Positions 63,095 through 64,000 of a stretch of 64,000 nt of DNA are shown piece by piece. Source of the stretch: Methanomassiliicoccus luminyensis B10 (lineage in GTDB: Archaea > Thermoplasmatota > Thermoplasmata > Methanomassiliicoccales > Methanomassiliicoccaceae); NCBI RefSeq assembly GCF_000308215.1, contig NZ_CAJE01000017.1, positions 34,673 to 98,672 of the forward strand, given 5' to 3'. Below the pieces are notes generated by a model. It did not search any database and had not been told where the DNA came from. It saw only the letters and a list, made by a program, of their open reading frames with translations. Every line of letters starts with the position of its first letter. Within the stretch, counting starts at the first letter, position 1. Made by a program: the position numbers and the translations under genes.

Positions 63095-64000
63095 CTTCTT
63101 CCTCCATAGAACTCAATGATCTTGTCGCTTACAAAGTCCACCTGCGGGGCCGTCAGGCCCGGGAACATCGGGATGGAGAGCATATGCTCTGCCGCCGCCT
63201 CGGCCTTGGGGTACTCGCCCGGCGAGAAGCCGTAGGCCTCCCTGAACACCGGCTGCAGATGTATGGGCGGGAAGTGCACCGCACTCTCGATCCCGTTGTC
63301 GCCGAGGTGCCTGGCCAGCGCGTCACGGTCCTCGCACCTGATGGCGAACACGTAGAAGGCGGGCCGGACCTCCTGATCGCCCATTGGGGGCAGGACCACC
63401 CGGGCCAAGCCCCGGAGCCTGCGGTGGTATTGTGCGGCTATCTCCCTGCGCCTTTCGTTCCACTCGTCCAGATGCTTCAGCTGCACTCTGCCGAAAGCGG
63501 CGTTGGCCGTGTTCAATCTGGAAGTGAAGCCGAACACGTCATGCTCGTACCGAGATACTCGTCCGCAATCACGGAGCTTTCGAATATCGTCAGCGACACG
63601 TTTGTCGTTGGTCGTGACCATGCCGCCGTCCCCGCCCACCGTCATGTTCTTGGTGGAGTAGAAAGAGAAGCAGCCCACGTGGCCCAGCGAGCCGGCCTTT
63701 CGGCCCCGGTACATGGCGCCGTGCGCTTCCGCGGCATCCTCGATCATTTTGACCTTGTCCCCTGCGCTCTCGGCGAGCTCGTCGAACCTGGCGGGATGGC
63801 CGTACAGGTCTACCGGCAGCACCGCGGCGGTGCCTCGGAGCACCTTCCCTGCAACCTCCTGAGGGTCGAGATTGTAGTCCCGGTCCGATATGTCTGCGAA
63901 GGTAGGGGTGCCTCCGGCGTGCACCACGGAAGCGGCGGTGGCCACGAAGGACAGGGGGGTGGTGATGACCTCCCGCGCCCGAACGTTCAGAGCCAGCAAT
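63091..64000 (-). CDS. DegT/DnrJ/EryC1 aminotransferase (partial, runs off the edge)
   Basis: The C-terminal 300 or so residues of a PLP-dependent sugar aminotransferase are visible; the start lies beyond the window. PLP lysine in FYSTKNMTVGGDGG, plus the DAAEAHGAMY motif. It transfers an amino group to a keto-sugar nucleotide, matching the adjacent oxidoreductase. The gene is truncated by the window, not by mutation. Confidence 0.87.
   Translation of the reverse strand, partial: LLALNVRAREVITTPLSFVATAASVVHAGGTPTFADISDRDYNLDPQEVAGKVLRGTAAVLPVDLYGHPARFDELAESAGDKVKMIEDAAEAHGAMYRGRKAGSLGHVGCFSFYSTKNMTVGGDGGMVTTNDKRVADDIRKLRDCGRVSRYEHDVFGFTSRLNTANAAFGRVQLKHLDEWNERRREIAAQYHRRLRGLARVVLPPMGDQEVRPAFYVFAIRCEDRDALARHLGDNGIESAVHFPPIHLQPVFREAYGFSPGEYPKAEAAAEHMLSIPMFPGLTAPQVDFVSDKIIEFYGGRR

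Overview
The window looks like a GC-rich chromosome segment from a methylotrophic methanogenic archaeon, most likely a member of the Methanomassiliicoccales (Methanomassiliicoccus-like). Archaeal markers are aIF5A, Nop5 and an LSm protein, together with AT-rich TATA-type promoters. Methanogen markers are the methanol methyltransferase pair mtaC-mtaB and the DUF39/NIL-ferredoxin pair that makes homocysteine. The lineage is inferred from gene content and base composition, not from a marker phylogeny. Genes are dense, and neighbours often overlap by 1-4 bases (ATGA, TTGA, TAATG). Several starts are non-ATG (TTG, GTG, one probable CTG).

Layout. 0-5 kb: a PotABCD/YnjBCD-like importer on the minus strand. 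5-7.3 kb: a CobW-type GTPase, a four-helix membrane protein and a small winged-helix regulator. 7.3-11.3 kb: a heterodimeric ABC exporter with a perfect 20-bp palindrome at its upstream promoter. 11.4-14.8 kb: a duplicated small membrane protein, a frameshifted CBS-domain gene, a candidate small RNA, a trans-sulfuration enzyme and a HEAT-like protein. 14.8-18 kb: a NikR-type regulator divergent from znuACB. 18-24 kb: five overlapping genes for a solute-binding protein, an ATPase, a fused ABC permease-UbiA prenyltransferase, UbiE and UbiD. 24-29 kb: glycosyltransferases, a DUF2769 protein and a PTPS/dehydrogenase/glycosyltransferase module. 29-33 kb: aguB-aguA and the aspartate-semialdehyde sulfurtransferase pair. 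33-40 kb: mtaCB with a long AT-rich upstream region, a transporter with a His-rich tail, a radical SAM/SPASM protein, an ArsR-V4R regulator and a TnpB relic. 40-45.5 kb: mtnA plus a class II aldolase, nop5, aIF5A plus agmatinase, and a DUF362 ferredoxin. 45.5-51.5 kb: an ABC importer without a binding protein, plus DUF47 and a phosphohexomutase. 51.5-64 kb: a sugar nucleotidyltransferase, LSm, a ThiN-PurM fusion, scpB-scpA-smc, and a surface-sugar cluster that runs off the right edge.

How the genes fit together. The mtaCB corrinoid system feeds methanol carbon into methanogenesis. The agmatine genes (aguAB and speB) supply putrescine for polyamines and for hypusination of aIF5A. The mtnA-aldolase pair handles methylthioadenosine, a by-product of polyamine synthesis. 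The strongest candidate for something new is the permease-UbiA operon. It reads as an import-then-prenylate route: an aromatic precursor is taken up, then prenylated, decarboxylated and methylated by UbiA, UbiD and UbiE. The product could be a quinone-like membrane electron carrier, in a lineage whose membrane carrier is, as far as I know, not settled. Other unexplained signals are three ACGTTCG repeats at exact 31-bp spacing upstream of smc, two neighbouring gene pairs separated only by an in-frame amber codon, and several perfect inverted repeats at promoters.
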